From the NCBI GenBank assembly GCA_033808805.1, contig JAPXMY010000010.1, positions 1 through 64,000 of the forward strand: DNA of 64,000 nucleotides, given 5' to 3'. Of the stretch, positions 35,409 through 44,911 are shown piece after piece. The stretch comes from UBA1783 sp033808805. Its GTDB lineage: Bacteria > Bacillota_I > Bacilli_A > Erysipelotrichales > Erysipelotrichaceae. Each line of letters starts with the position of its first letter. The stretch's first letter is position 1. The notes beneath the pieces were generated by a model, which had not been told where the DNA came from, did no database searches, and worked only from the letters and a program-made list of their open reading frames with translations. The position numbers and the translations under genes are program-made.

Positions 35409-35439
35409 AAAAATACTATCAAACAGTGACAGTATTTTT
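35409..35439 (-). terminator. Terminator of the folate operon
   Basis: AAAAATACT (35409-35417) pairs with AGTATTTTT (35431-35439), in the right place to end minus-strand transcription after the 37-residue peptide gene. Confidence 0.65.
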
Positions 35440-35466
35440 AAAAGATTATCTATGGAAATCTATCAG

Positions 35467-35580
35467 CTATAATATCCAGAATTTAAACACATGAATAATT
35501 CCTACTATAATCAATATGAATAGTAAGATACAAAACGAGATATACATTATCAGCAAAGCTCTTATACGGTTTCTGTCCAT
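35467..35580 (-). CDS. 37-residue single-span membrane peptide
   Basis: ATG at 35580 is preceded by AAAGGAATT and encodes MDRNRIRALLIMY followed by a hydrophobic helix rich in Ile, Leu and Phe, ending at a TAG at 35467. The basic N-terminus and single helix suggest N-in topology. It begins 35 bases after folT in the same direction and lies before the operon terminator, so it is probably expressed with the folate transporter subunit. No family is recognised. The good binding site and position argue that it is real. Confidence 0.55.
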   Translation of the reverse strand: MDRNRIRALLIMYISFCILLFILIIVGIIHVFKFWIL

Positions 35581-35615
35581 GTTTTAATTCCTTTCTCAAT
35601 TCAATACGAATTAGC

Positions 35616-36137
35616 TTATTTGGCAATTTTCTTTATCAGCTCAATTGTTTTTGGCAAGACTGTGGCATAAATAACAGCTAAAACCGCTCCAGATACAATC
35701 TTTAACGGAATAGAGCCGAATACCAGCACATCAGAGTAGTAGCCATACACCTTAGCATCAACAAATAGAGCCAGGGTATTTAGGGTTGTGACCAGTAAGG
35801 CTGAAAATATAGCTATTAGAGAAATTGTTTTAAAATTTAAATCATTCTTTTTCCTTTCAGCAATATATCCAACCATAAACCCACTGATAGCGTGAGGTAA
35901 AATCCACAAGATGGTAGTGGCTGTAAAACCATATCCCGAAAACAGTAACTGATATAAAAAACTGCCAATAAAACCAACCATAAAACCATCAAGTTTACCA
36001 AAGAGCAAACCCGCTGCTAAAACAGGAAAAGCTTCAAAAGTGAATTTGAAGTTCAATAGTTTTATAGGAGTTAATATTGATAAAATTACCTTCATGGCTA
36101 TTAACATTGATATGGTTGTTAAGCGTTTAGTTGTCAT
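35616..36137 (-). CDS. folT: Folate ECF transporter S-component
   Basis: The 173-residue membrane protein has about six helices and the ECF S-component layout: RLTTISMLIAMKVILSIL (the N-terminal helix that contacts the T-component), FPVLAAGLLFGKLDGFMVGFIGSFLYQL, and ILPHAISGFMVGYIAERK. It lies directly after folD, fchA and fhs, so folate is the best substrate guess. Genes for the ATPase and T subunits are not in this window, which fits a shared energising module. Confidence 0.85.
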   Translation of the reverse strand: MTTKRLTTISMLIAMKVILSILTPIKLLNFKFTFEAFPVLAAGLLFGKLDGFMVGFIGSFLYQLLFSGYGFTATTILWILPHAISGFMVGYIAERKKNDLNFKTISLIAIFSALLVTTLNTLALFVDAKVYGYYSDVLVFGSIPLKIVSGAVLAVIYATVLPKTIELIKKIAK

Positions 36138-36165
36138 GGTTCTCCTTTATGATGTAAATATCATA

Positions 36166-37017
36166 TCACAGCTTTCTTTTAGCTGAAATAGCCAAATTAT
36201 TTAATAGCACAGCAATAGTAACTGAACCTACTCCTTTTGGAACAGGAGAAATATTTTCCACAATTTCTTTTACTTCATCAAATAAAACATCGCCACACAG
36301 TTTCTTTTTTTGATGATTGTAGTTAATTCCTACATCAATAACGGTTTGATCAGGGCTGAAGTAATCTTTATTTAAAGATTCCATCTGTCCACTGCAGGCA
36401 ACGATAATATCGGCTTTTTTGGTTAAGGAAGCAATGTCCTCACTTTTGGAGTGACAGATAGTAACCGTACAGTTTTCATTTAAAAGCAACATGCCTACTG
36501 GTTTTCCAACAACTAAACTTCTACCAATAACTACAGCTCTTTTACCAGTTAGAGCAATGTCATAGTATTTTAACATTTCAATAACAGCCTGAGCAGTACA
36601 TGGAGCAAAATATTTGTCAGTATTGTTAAATAGAGAAGATAAGGCTAGATCACTTCCTCCATCGATATCTTTCGCTGGATTTAGGTAGTTTCTAGCTTTT
36701 TCATTGTCCAGATGTTTTGGTAAAGGACGTAGCATTAATATGCCATCAATACTGTCATCCTTATTTAAGGAGTCCAGAATCTGATAAAAATGATCATATT
36801 CAACATCACTATTCAAAGCAATTGTTTTGACATTGATGCCTAACTTTTCGCATCTTCTGATAGCTGCTTTTTCATAAGAGAGATCATCAGCCTTTTCTCC
36901 AACTCTCAAGATGGCTAAAGAAATATCTTTGGCCTTATTTTTAAGTGCTTGTACTGTTTTTCTGGTTTTTTCGCTGATGCTGTCACTGACAGCTTTTCCA
37001 TATAAAATGTTAGCCAT
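36166..37017 (-). CDS. folD: Methylenetetrahydrofolate dehydrogenase/cyclohydrolase
   Basis: The 283-residue bifunctional enzyme interconverts methylene-, methenyl- and formyl-tetrahydrofolate. SYEKAAIRRCEKLGI holds the catalytic Lys; DGILMLRPLPKHLD and the Rossmann part VVIGRSLVVGKPVGMLLL, with the final SPVPKGVGSVTIAVLLNN, are standard. Its start shares bases with the fchA stop, so the two are translationally coupled. Confidence 0.95.
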   Translation of the reverse strand: MANILYGKAVSDSISEKTRKTVQALKNKAKDISLAILRVGEKADDLSYEKAAIRRCEKLGINVKTIALNSDVEYDHFYQILDSLNKDDSIDGILMLRPLPKHLDNEKARNYLNPAKDIDGGSDLALSSLFNNTDKYFAPCTAQAVIEMLKYYDIALTGKRAVVIGRSLVVGKPVGMLLLNENCTVTICHSKSEDIASLTKKADIIVACSGQMESLNKDYFSPDQTVIDVGINYNHQKKKLCGDVLFDEVKEIVENISPVPKGVGSVTIAVLLNNLAISAKRKL

Positions 37018-37628
37018 TATATCATCTCTCCATTAATAGTTTCAAAAACTGATTTTGCTGCTTTAGAATATTTTTCTACCAGTTCATCAACTTCTTTATT
37101 TCTTTTATTGGCGAATTTTCTATCTTTCATAAATTTAGTATTAACCTTAACATTGATGCTGCAGCCATATAAAGCTCCATAAGCCAGCATTGCTGCTGTA
37201 GCTATATCTGATATTACTAATTTTGAACCGATCTGAGAATATCTTTCTAAAAGTTCAATCACTTTGGTAATGTCTTTTAAAATAGTAAAAGGACCTTCAC
37301 TGGCGGTGATCAAGCAGTTTTCCAAAATTTTATCTCTATCAGGGTTATTTTTATCCAGACTGTAAGCTTTTGAAAGTGGTAAAAAGCTTTCAGCATCCAA
37401 ATTGATGTCTTCCAGCAGTTTAATTCTCAAGGTTTCAGATTGCTGGTTTAATTCAATTATTTCTTCTTCTACATTTTGATACCTTTTTTTGCCAATGGTT
37501 AAAGAAGCCACCATACTTCCTAATGATGAAGCCAAAGCCCCCACAAGAGCGCATGCTCCACCACCACCAGGGACAGGAGCTTTACTAGATAAATCAATAG
37601 TAAATTGTTCAATAGACTGTTTATACAT
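37017..37628 (-). CDS. fchA: Formimidoyl-THF/methenyl-THF cyclodeaminase family protein
   Basis: The 203-residue helical protein of the FTCD-C family includes APVPGGGGACALVGALASSLGSMV and VASLTIGKKRY, the folate-binding signature. It likely converts formimino- to methenyl-tetrahydrofolate or acts as a cyclohydrolase in purine fermentation and one-carbon flow. The start at 37628, with AAAAGGAAAAAG upstream, is preferred over one inside the fhs end. Confidence 0.85.
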   Translation of the reverse strand: MYKQSIEQFTIDLSSKAPVPGGGGACALVGALASSLGSMVASLTIGKKRYQNVEEEIIELNQQSETLRIKLLEDINLDAESFLPLSKAYSLDKNNPDRDKILENCLITASEGPFTILKDITKVIELLERYSQIGSKLVISDIATAAMLAYGALYGCSINVKVNTKFMKDRKFANKRNKEVDELVEKYSKAAKSVFETINGEMI

Positions 37629-37644
37629 AAATATCTTTTTCCTT

Positions 37645-39315
37645 TTAAAATAAGCCGGTAATAACGCCGTTATTATCAACATCAATACTTTCAGCTGCTG
37701 GAACTTTTGGCAGTCCAGGCATTGTCATAATATCACCAGTCAAGGCCACGATAAAGCCTGCCCCTGAGGCTACTTTTAATTCTCTTACGGTAATAGCAAA
37801 ATCTTTAGGTGCTGCCAGTTTTTTTGGATCATCAGAAAATGAGTATTGAGTTTTAGCCATGCAGACAGGTAGGTTAGAAAACTCAAGTTCTTCTAATTGT
37901 TTCATCTGTTTTAAAGCTGAGGCAGTAAGTTCGACTTTATCAGCATGGTAAACCTTGGTTGCGATTTTATTTAATTTATCATAGATTGAATCTTCTAAAT
38001 CATAGGCAAATTCAAATTCGTTTTTAATTTCTGTCAGTTTAATTACTTCATCAGCTAAATCAATGCCTCCATCTGAGCCCTTTGAAAAGACTTCACTCAA
38101 GGCCACGCTGATACCTAGCTCTTTACATTTATCTTCAATCAGTTTCAGTTCCGCTGCACTATCATCAGGAAATCTATTGATAGCGACAACCACAGGTAAT
38201 TTGAAGATGTTTCTAATATTGTCAAGATGTTGTAAAAGGTTAGGTAAGCCTTTTTTTAAAGCATCCAGGTTTTCCTGCTTTAAGTCTTCTTTTAAAACAC
38301 CACCATGATTTTTTAAAGCGCGGCAGCTGGCCACAATTACGACAGCATCAGGTTTTAAATTGGCAATGCGACATTTAATGTCTAAGAATTTTTCTGCTCC
38401 CAGATCAGCACCAAAACCAGCCTCAGTTACGGTATAATCAGCCAGTTTTAAGGCTAGCTTAGTAGCTGTAACACTATTACAACCATGAGCGATATTGGCA
38501 AATGGACCACCATGAATAAAAGCAGGTGTGGCTTCCAAGGTTTGAACCAGATTAGGTTTTAAAGCATCCTTTAATAAAGCTGCCATAGCTCCCTGAGCTT
38601 TCAGTTCTTTAGCTAAAACTGGATTGTTGTCATAAGTATAGCCGATAGTAATATTGCCAAGTCTTTCTTTTAAATCAGCAATATCATTACTTAAACATAA
38701 GATAGCCATAACTTCACTGGCAACGGTTATATCAAAACCATCCTGTCTTGGAGTGCCATCACTTCTGGCACCCAGTCCACAGACAATATTTCTTAATTGA
38801 CGATCATTCATATCAACAGCTCTTTTCCAGCTGATTCGCCTTGGATCAATATTTAAAGGATTTCCCTGCTGGATGTGATTGTCAATAAGCGCTGCCAAAA
38901 GATTGTTAGCAGCGGTTATGGCATGAAAATCACCGGTAAAGTGCAGGTTGATATCTTCCATCGGAACTACCTGCGCATAACCTCCACCTGCAGCTCCGCC
39001 TTTTATTCCAAAGACCGGTCCTAAAGAAGGCTCTCTTAAAGCAACCATGGTTTTTTTACCCAGTTTTGTCAGAGCATCAGCTAAACCAACAGTAGTAGTA
39101 GTTTTGCCTTCTCCTGCTGAGGTAGGATTAATGGCAGTAACTAAAATCAATTTACCATCCTTTTTATCTTTTAATTCTTCCATTAAGCGATAATCTATTT
39201 TGGCTTTATAATTACCATATTGTTCAATGTATTTTTCGTCAATATTTAACTTTTTGGCAATTTCTAAAACATGTTTCTTTTGACAGCCTTGAGCTATTTG
39301 AATATCGGTTAACAT
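37645..39315 (-). CDS. fhs: Formate-tetrahydrofolate ligase
   Basis: The 556-residue enzyme uses ATP to attach formate to tetrahydrofolate. The P-loop TPAG-like region here reads NPTSAGEGKTTTTVGL, followed by GGAAGGGYAQVVPMEDINLHFTGDFHAI and the folate-site LKNHGG. The start at 39315 follows GGGAGGGG; an upstream extension would run into the promoter shared with the aldolase gene. It leads the operon fhs-fchA-folD-folT. Confidence 0.96.
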   Translation of the reverse strand: MLTDIQIAQGCQKKHVLEIAKKLNIDEKYIEQYGNYKAKIDYRLMEELKDKKDGKLILVTAINPTSAGEGKTTTTVGLADALTKLGKKTMVALREPSLGPVFGIKGGAAGGGYAQVVPMEDINLHFTGDFHAITAANNLLAALIDNHIQQGNPLNIDPRRISWKRAVDMNDRQLRNIVCGLGARSDGTPRQDGFDITVASEVMAILCLSNDIADLKERLGNITIGYTYDNNPVLAKELKAQGAMAALLKDALKPNLVQTLEATPAFIHGGPFANIAHGCNSVTATKLALKLADYTVTEAGFGADLGAEKFLDIKCRIANLKPDAVVIVASCRALKNHGGVLKEDLKQENLDALKKGLPNLLQHLDNIRNIFKLPVVVAINRFPDDSAAELKLIEDKCKELGISVALSEVFSKGSDGGIDLADEVIKLTEIKNEFEFAYDLEDSIYDKLNKIATKVYHADKVELTASALKQMKQLEELEFSNLPVCMAKTQYSFSDDPKKLAAPKDFAITVRELKVASGAGFIVALTGDIMTMPGLPKVPAAESIDVDNNGVITGLF

Positions 39316-39433
39316 TATAAATTCCCCTCCCTTATCTAGTTTGGTCTCTTTTCTATTATAATGTTTTTTAGTCTGTTTGAAAATATCAAGAAAAATAGTA
39401 ATATATATATTAATAAATAAAGAGGTGTATAAG

Positions 39434-40459
39434 ATGTTGTATTTTTCCAATGATTATAGTCAGGGTGCTCATCCAGCGATATTGAAGCGTTTAGTTGAAA
39501 CCAATATGATTTCAGCAAGTGGTTATGGAGAAGATATCTTTTGTGCGGCAGCTAAAGAAAAAATAAAAAAGGCTATCGGAAACAGTGAGGCTGAAATTTT
39601 CTTTCTGGTTGGTGGAACTCAAACCAATCAGGTAGTTATCAACAGTATGTTACAAAAGCATCAGGGAGTTATATCAGCTGATACCGGCCATATTGCTACT
39701 CACGAAGCTGGGGCAATTGAATTTACCGGCAATAAAGTATTACCTGTTAGACATGTTGATGGAAAAATCAGCAGTGTCGATTTGAAAGAGTATCTGCAAA
39801 CATTTTACGCTGATGAAAATCATGAACATATGGTTTATCCAGGGATGGTATATATTTCATTTTCTACCGAGTATGGAACCATCTACTATAAAGACGAACT
39901 GGTTTCTTTACATAAGGTTTGTAAAGAGTATCAGATTCCTTTGTATATTGATGGAGCTAGAATGGGTTATGGAATAATGGCTCAGGATAGTGATATGACT
40001 TTAAAGGATATTGCCGATAACTGTGATGTATTCTATATTGGTGGCACCAAGGTAGGAGCTCTTTGTGGTGAAGCGGTAGTTTTTACTAAAAATAATGTTC
40101 CTGCCTGTTTTATTACCCTGATCAAGAAGCATGGTGCCTTACTTTCTAAAGGAAGAGTTTTAGGAGTACAGTTTGACGTGTTGTTTACTGATGATCTTTA
40201 TTTGAAAATAGGTAAGCACGCTGTTGAAATGGCCGCTTATTTAAGAAAAGGTTTAAAAGAAAAAGGATATAGGTTTTTTATTGAAAATAAAACAAATCAG
40301 ATTTTTATTATTTTAGAAAATGAGAAATTAAAGAAATTACAAGAGAAAGTTGTTGTTTCATTCTGGGAAAAATATGACAAACAGCAAACGGTAATACGTC
40401 TGGCAACCTGCTGGGCCACAGAAAAAGAAGATGTTGATAAGCTGCTGGCGATTATGTAA
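39434..40459 (+). CDS. Low-specificity L-threonine aldolase
   Basis: The 341-residue PLP enzyme splits threonine into glycine and acetaldehyde. FSNDYSQGAHPAIL opens the fold; TGHIATHEAGAIE, LYIDGARMGYG (PLP-binding Asp) and FYIGGTKVGAL (PLP-binding Lys) follow. The start is set by AAAGAGGTG. It diverges from fhs across about 120 bases; its glycine product feeds the one-carbon pool served by that operon. Confidence 0.9.
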   Translation: MLYFSNDYSQGAHPAILKRLVETNMISASGYGEDIFCAAAKEKIKKAIGNSEAEIFFLVGGTQTNQVVINSMLQKHQGVISADTGHIATHEAGAIEFTGNKVLPVRHVDGKISSVDLKEYLQTFYADENHEHMVYPGMVYISFSTEYGTIYYKDELVSLHKVCKEYQIPLYIDGARMGYGIMAQDSDMTLKDIADNCDVFYIGGTKVGALCGEAVVFTKNNVPACFITLIKKHGALLSKGRVLGVQFDVLFTDDLYLKIGKHAVEMAAYLRKGLKEKGYRFFIENKTNQIFIILENEKLKKLQEKVVVSFWEKYDKQQTVIRLATCWATEKEDVDKLLAIM

Positions 40460-40480
40460 AATACTTCACAAAGTATTTTT
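40458..40480 (+). terminator. Terminator of the threonine aldolase gene
   Basis: AAAATACTT and AAGTATTTT form a 9-bp stem with loop CACA; the stem overlaps the stop codon. Confidence 0.7.
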
Positions 40481-40497
40481 AAATAGCTATAAAAGGT

Positions 40498-40505
40498 GTT
40501 ATAAT
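40498..40505 (+). promoter_or_regulatory. Extended -10 promoter of pgk-tpiA
   Basis: TGTTATAAT-like extended -10 (TATAAT at 40500-40505) stands about 30 bases before the pgk ATG at 40534. The -35 region is weak. The start site would fall nearly at the ribosome binding site, so the leader is very short. Confidence 0.4.
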
Positions 40506-40533
40506 TTTATTGTATCTAAAAGGAGGTTTTGTT

Positions 40534-41751
40534 ATGTCTAAACGTACAGTTAGAGATTTAGATGTTAAAGGTAAAAAGGTCCTGGTAAGGGTTGACTTCA
40601 ATGTTCCTCGCGCAGGAGATGTCATTACTGATGACAACCGTGTGGTGGCTGCTTTACCGACAATTAATTATTTATTAGAAAAAGGTGCCAAGGTTATTTT
40701 ATTCTCTCACTTGGGAAAAGTTGATCATAAGGATCCTGAGAAAACAGCTAGCGACAAGGCTAAAAATAATATGGCTCCAGTTGCAGCTAAATTGCAAGAA
40801 TATTTACCAGCTGCCAAGGTTACATTTGTTGATGCAACTAGAGGAGAAAAGCTTGAAGCAGCAATTGATGAATTAACTGAAGGTAATGTAGTGTTAATGC
40901 AGAATACACGCTATGAAAAAGGTGAAAGTAAAAACGATCCAGAATTAGCAAAATATTGGGCATCACTGGCTGATTTATATGTTTCAGACGCTTTTGGTTC
41001 AGTACATAGAGCTCATGCTTCGACAGTAGGCGTAGCAGAACTTTTACCAAATGCGGTTGGTTTCTTAATTGAAAAAGAACTAGAGTTCTTAGGTAACGCA
41101 GTTGAACATCCAGTAAGACCATTTGTGGCTATTTTGGGTGGGGCAAAAGTTGCTGATAAATTAAAAGTTATCGATAACCTGTTAGAAAAATGCGACACTC
41201 TGATTATTGGTGGAGGAATGGCATATACTTTCTTAAAAGCTAAAGGTTTGGAAGTTGGAGAATCTCTGGTTGATTTAGAGCAGGTTGAATACTGTGGCGA
41301 AATGATGAAAAAAGCTGAAGATTTAGGAAAGAAATTATTATTGCCGCTTGATACTGTTGTAGCTGATAGTTTCCCTAACCCAATCGATGCTGAAATCGAA
41401 GTTAAAACAGTTGATGCAAAAGCAATTCCAGCTGATATGCAAGGTTTAGATATCGGTGAAAAAACAGCACAATTATTTGCCGAAGAAGTCAAAAATGCAA
41501 AAACTGTTGTTTGGAATGGACCAATGGGTGTCTTTGAAAATCCGCTGTTAGCTAAAGGTACAAATGCTATTGCAGCTGCTTTAGCCCAAACTGATGGAAC
41601 AACAATCATTGGTGGTGGCGACAGCGCTGCTGCTATTAAACAGTTAGGTTACGCTGATAAAGTAAGCCATGTTTCTACTGGTGGAGGAGCTTCACTGGAA
41701 TTTTTAGAAGGCAATGGACTGCCAGGCGTTGATGTTATTAATGAAATTTAA
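40534..41751 (+). CDS. pgk: Phosphoglycerate kinase
   Basis: The 405-residue glycolytic enzyme makes ATP from 1,3-bisphosphoglycerate. KKVLVRVDFNVPR, the FVAILGGAKVADKL nucleotide region, WNGPMGVFE and the GGGDSAAAIKQLG phosphate loop are all conserved. ATG 40534 follows AAAGGAGG. tpiA lies 15 bases downstream, making a two-gene glycolysis operon. Confidence 0.97.
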   Translation: MSKRTVRDLDVKGKKVLVRVDFNVPRAGDVITDDNRVVAALPTINYLLEKGAKVILFSHLGKVDHKDPEKTASDKAKNNMAPVAAKLQEYLPAAKVTFVDATRGEKLEAAIDELTEGNVVLMQNTRYEKGESKNDPELAKYWASLADLYVSDAFGSVHRAHASTVGVAELLPNAVGFLIEKELEFLGNAVEHPVRPFVAILGGAKVADKLKVIDNLLEKCDTLIIGGGMAYTFLKAKGLEVGESLVDLEQVEYCGEMMKKAEDLGKKLLLPLDTVVADSFPNPIDAEIEVKTVDAKAIPADMQGLDIGEKTAQLFAEEVKNAKTVVWNGPMGVFENPLLAKGTNAIAAALAQTDGTTIIGGGDSAAAIKQLGYADKVSHVSTGGGASLEFLEGNGLPGVDVINEI

Positions 41752-41766
41752 GAAAAGGGGGATAAA

Positions 41767-42516
41767 ATGAGAAAACCTATTATCGTTGGAAACTGGAAAA
41801 TGAATAAAACTATTGCTGAGGCAAAAGAGTTTATTAAAGCAGTTGATCCTTATCTTGATGGTGTTGATACAGCTGATTTTGGTGTAGCAACTTCATATCT
41901 TGCTTTAAGAAGGTCAATTAAAAAAGCAAAAAACCTGATTATTGCGGCTGAAAACTGTCACTTTGCGGACAGTGGAGCTTATACTGGTGAAGTATCTGTT
42001 CCAATGTTAGAAGAAATAGGCTTGAAATGGTGTATCGTTGGACACTCTGAAAGAAGAGAAATGTTTGGTGATACTGATGAAACTGTCAACAAGAAGGTTA
42101 AAAGATTGATTGCTGCAGGTATGACTCCAATTATGTGCTGCGGTGAATCTTTGGAAACATTTGAAGCTGGAAAAACAGAAGAGTGGGTCAGAGGACAGAT
42201 TGCTGCTGGTTTAGATGGCGTCTGCGGTGAAGATGTAGCTAAGATGGTTATTGCTTATGAGCCAATCTGGGCTATCGGAACTGGTAAGAGTGCTACCAAG
42301 GAAATTGCTCAGGATACCTGTGCAATTGTCAGAGATCAGGTTAAAAGGATGTATGGCGAAGAAGTAGCTGAAAGAGTCAGAATCCAATACGGTGGAAGTG
42401 TTAATCCAGGAAATATTGCTGCATATATGGCAGAAAAAGATATTGATGGTGCTTTAATTGGTGGAGCTTCTCTAAAAGTTGATTCATTTAAAGAAATCAT
42501 CGATGCAGTAAAATAA
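41767..42516 (+). CDS. tpiA: Triose-phosphate isomerase
   Basis: The 249-residue TIM barrel has GNWKMNK (catalytic Lys), CIVGHSERREMFG (His), VIAYEPIWAIGTGKSAT (Glu and flexible loop) and IQYGGSVNPGNI with GALIGGASL. The start follows AAGGGGG. A terminator shared with the opposing icd gene follows. Confidence 0.97.
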   Translation: MRKPIIVGNWKMNKTIAEAKEFIKAVDPYLDGVDTADFGVATSYLALRRSIKKAKNLIIAAENCHFADSGAYTGEVSVPMLEEIGLKWCIVGHSERREMFGDTDETVNKKVKRLIAAGMTPIMCCGESLETFEAGKTEEWVRGQIAAGLDGVCGEDVAKMVIAYEPIWAIGTGKSATKEIAQDTCAIVRDQVKRMYGEEVAERVRIQYGGSVNPGNIAAYMAEKDIDGALIGGASLKVDSFKEIIDAVK

Positions 42517-42530
42517 TAGAGAGTATTAAA

Positions 42531-42567
42531 AAAAAGAAGCGTTAAATTTAAATTTGCGCTTCTTTTT
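42531..42567. terminator. Bidirectional terminator between tpiA and icd
   Basis: AAAAAGAAGCG (42531-42541) and CGCTTCTTTTT (42557-42567) form an 11-bp stem that terminates from both sides. Confidence 0.85.
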
Positions 42568-42593
42568 ATATGCTTTCTTTTTAAATATCTACA

Positions 42594-43598
42594 TTATTTT
42601 TTTCCGATGTTGTCAATAATGTTTTGGGTATATCGTGATGTTGATGCCTTTCCCCCCAGATCTACTGTACAATTTTCCAGATTATTAAATGTATAATTGA
42701 TGGCATCTCTAATCAAAGTAGCTTCTTTGTCAAATCCTAAGTGTTCCAGCATCATACAGCCGCTGAGAATAAAGGCTGTAGGATTTGCAATATCTTTATT
42801 GGCGATATCCAAAGCTGAACCATGTACAGCTTCAAAGATAGCGTACTCTTCATTCATATTGACACTTGGCAGTAAGCCTAAACCACCAATTAAGCCACTT
42901 GCAAGGTCCGAGACTATATCTCCATATAGATTAGGCATAACAAGTACATCATAGTTTTCAGGTCTCATGACCAGTTGCATACAGGCATTATCGACAATCA
43001 GATCATTGGAAATAATAGAAGGGTAGTCCTCTTTTATCTTGTTGAATTCTTCTAAAAACAAGCCATCAGTCATTTTCAGGATATTTGCCTTATGTACACA
43101 GGTAACTTGTTTGCGGTTATTTTTTAAGGCATATTCAAAAGCCAATTTTATAATTCTTCTTGAAGCTTTCCTGGTAATTTTTTTAATAGCAATAAATTCA
43201 TCATCATTGATCTTTTTTTCTTCACCAATGTATAAATCTTCCGTGTTTTCTCTAAAAACGACTAAATCTATGTTGCTGTATCTGGATTTAATCTGTTTGT
43301 ATGATTTTGCGGGTCTGATATTGCCGTATAGGTCAAACATCAGTCTCAAGTGAACATTTATGCTTCTAAAACCTTTGCCTATTGGTGTAGAAATAGGAGC
43401 CTTTAAGGCTACTTTATTTTTTTTAATCGAATCGATTGATTCCTGTGATATCAGTATGCCTTCTTTTTCATATAGTGTTTGACCAATGTCGTATTTTTCA
43501 AATTTAATTGGCAATTTTAAATAGTTGAATATCTTAACAACACTGGCAGTTATTTCTGGTCCTATTCCATCGCCTTCAAATAACGTTACATATTTCAT
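42594..43598 (-). CDS. icd: Isocitrate dehydrogenase, probably NAD-dependent
   Basis: The 334-residue enzyme of the isocitrate/isopropylmalate family oxidises isocitrate to 2-oxoglutarate. STPIGKGFRSINVHLR (71-85) is the isocitrate-type substrate loop, FRENTEDLYIG follows, and metal aspartates are in VDNACMQ and YGDIVSD. At 259-266 the sequence HGSALDIA has the Asp-Ile pair that goes with NAD rather than NADP. It overlaps the citrate synthase gene by four bases (ATGA), so the two steps are co-expressed. Confidence 0.85.
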   Translation of the reverse strand: MKYVTLFEGDGIGPEITASVVKIFNYLKLPIKFEKYDIGQTLYEKEGILISQESIDSIKKNKVALKAPISTPIGKGFRSINVHLRLMFDLYGNIRPAKSYKQIKSRYSNIDLVVFRENTEDLYIGEEKKINDDEFIAIKKITRKASRRIIKLAFEYALKNNRKQVTCVHKANILKMTDGLFLEEFNKIKEDYPSIISNDLIVDNACMQLVMRPENYDVLVMPNLYGDIVSDLASGLIGGLGLLPSVNMNEEYAIFEAVHGSALDIANKDIANPTAFILSGCMMLEHLGFDKEATLIRDAINYTFNNLENCTVDLGGKASTSRYTQNIIDNIGKK

Positions 43599-44911
43599 TC
43601 CAGAATACCTCCCACATATTGACCTGCTGGTCGGATAATTCTACCACTGTTTATTTTTTCTTCGATATTATGAGCCAGCCAGCCCACAGCCCTGCTGGCA
43701 ACAAAAATAGGGGTAAACAGATCTTCTGGAATTTTCAGCATATCGTATATAAGTCCACTGTAGAAATCAACATTGGCACTTATGTTTTTTCCTTTTATCT
43801 CTTTTATGTAATTACAGGCAATATCTTCAAATCTTTTATAAAACTCAAGATAATCAATTTTACCTGTCATTTCTGCTACTGCAGTTGCCTGTTTTTTAAG
43901 CAGGACGCATCTAGGATCTGAGATTGTGTATACCGCATGTCCCAGTCCATAGACCAGCCCTTTTTTGTCAAAGAAATCTTTATCCAGTATTCTTTTAACA
44001 ATATTTAGAATTTCTTCATCAGTTGCCTTTAATCCTGCTTCTTTAATTACTTCATCCATCATATGCTTGCAGGTAACATTAGCTCCACCATGTTTTGGAC
44101 CTTTTAAAGAACCGACGGCAGCAGTAAAAGAGGAATAAATATCTGTGTCAGTAGATGATACTACAAGACTTGTGAAAGTTGAGTTATTACCAGCGCCATG
44201 ATCGGCCTGTATTATCATAAGCAGATCCAAAATTTTGACTTCTTCCTGAGTATAGTTGTTTTCTCCTTTGAGCAAATATAAAATACTTTCAGCGATAGAT
44301 AAATCATGTCTGACAGGATGAATTAATAAGCTCTGATTATTTATTAAATGCTTTTTAGCAGCATATGAATAAACTATAATGGCAGGTAATTTGGCGATTA
44401 CTGATAAGCCCTGTTTAAGAATGTTTTCAACACTACAATTATCAGCATTCTTATCATATGAATACAACAGCAATAAAGCACCTTGAATTTTATTCATAAT
44501 ATTAATAGAAGGAGCTTTCAGTATATTGGTAACCAGATAGCCCTCAGGAAGATCATAATTATTTCTCAGTTCTTTTTTAAAGAGTGTCAGTTCCTTTTTA
44601 TTTGGCAGATAACCAAAAAGCAGTAAAAAACAGATATCCTCATAGCCAGTCTGATTGCTCTCTGAGACCTTTTCATAAAGTGTTTTTAATGGTATGCCTC
44701 GATAGTACAGTTCTCCTGGTATATCGATTTTATTGCCTTCTTCATCTCTGATGTAGCCCACAACATCCGCTATTCTAGTTAAACCGATTAAAACACCAGT
44801 GCCATCTTCATTTCTCAACCCTTTCTTAACATTATATTTTTTATATAATTCGTTGGGGATTTTATTCTCACTGATATATTTTTCAAAAATGGTCAATATT
44901 GTCTTATTCAT
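43595..44911 (-). CDS. gltA: Citrate synthase
   Basis: The 438-residue enzyme condenses acetyl-CoA with oxaloacetate. ELYYRGIPL, the DHGAGNNSTFTSLVVSST segment (catalytic His), LKGPKHGGAN, GLGHAVYTISDPR and the catalytic Asp in ANVDFYSGL are visible. This variant, with an N-terminal extension of about 50 residues, is common in anaerobic Bacillota, where it serves glutamate synthesis. The 2-methylcitrate reaction cannot be excluded. The gene is divergent from acn. Confidence 0.92.
   Translation of the reverse strand: MNKTILTIFEKYISENKIPNELYKKYNVKKGLRNEDGTGVLIGLTRIADVVGYIRDEEGNKIDIPGELYYRGIPLKTLYEKVSESNQTGYEDICFLLLFGYLPNKKELTLFKKELRNNYDLPEGYLVTNILKAPSINIMNKIQGALLLLYSYDKNADNCSVENILKQGLSVIAKLPAIIVYSYAAKKHLINNQSLLIHPVRHDLSIAESILYLLKGENNYTQEEVKILDLLMIIQADHGAGNNSTFTSLVVSSTDTDIYSSFTAAVGSLKGPKHGGANVTCKHMMDEVIKEAGLKATDEEILNIVKRILDKDFFDKKGLVYGLGHAVYTISDPRCVLLKKQATAVAEMTGKIDYLEFYKRFEDIACNYIKEIKGKNISANVDFYSGLIYDMLKIPEDLFTPIFVASRAVGWLAHNIEEKINSGRIIRPAGQYVGGILE

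Noticed and set aside
41013..41609. A 198-codon minus-strand frame
   Set aside because: It is the Ser/Pro-rich shadow of the pgk coding strand, without a start context.
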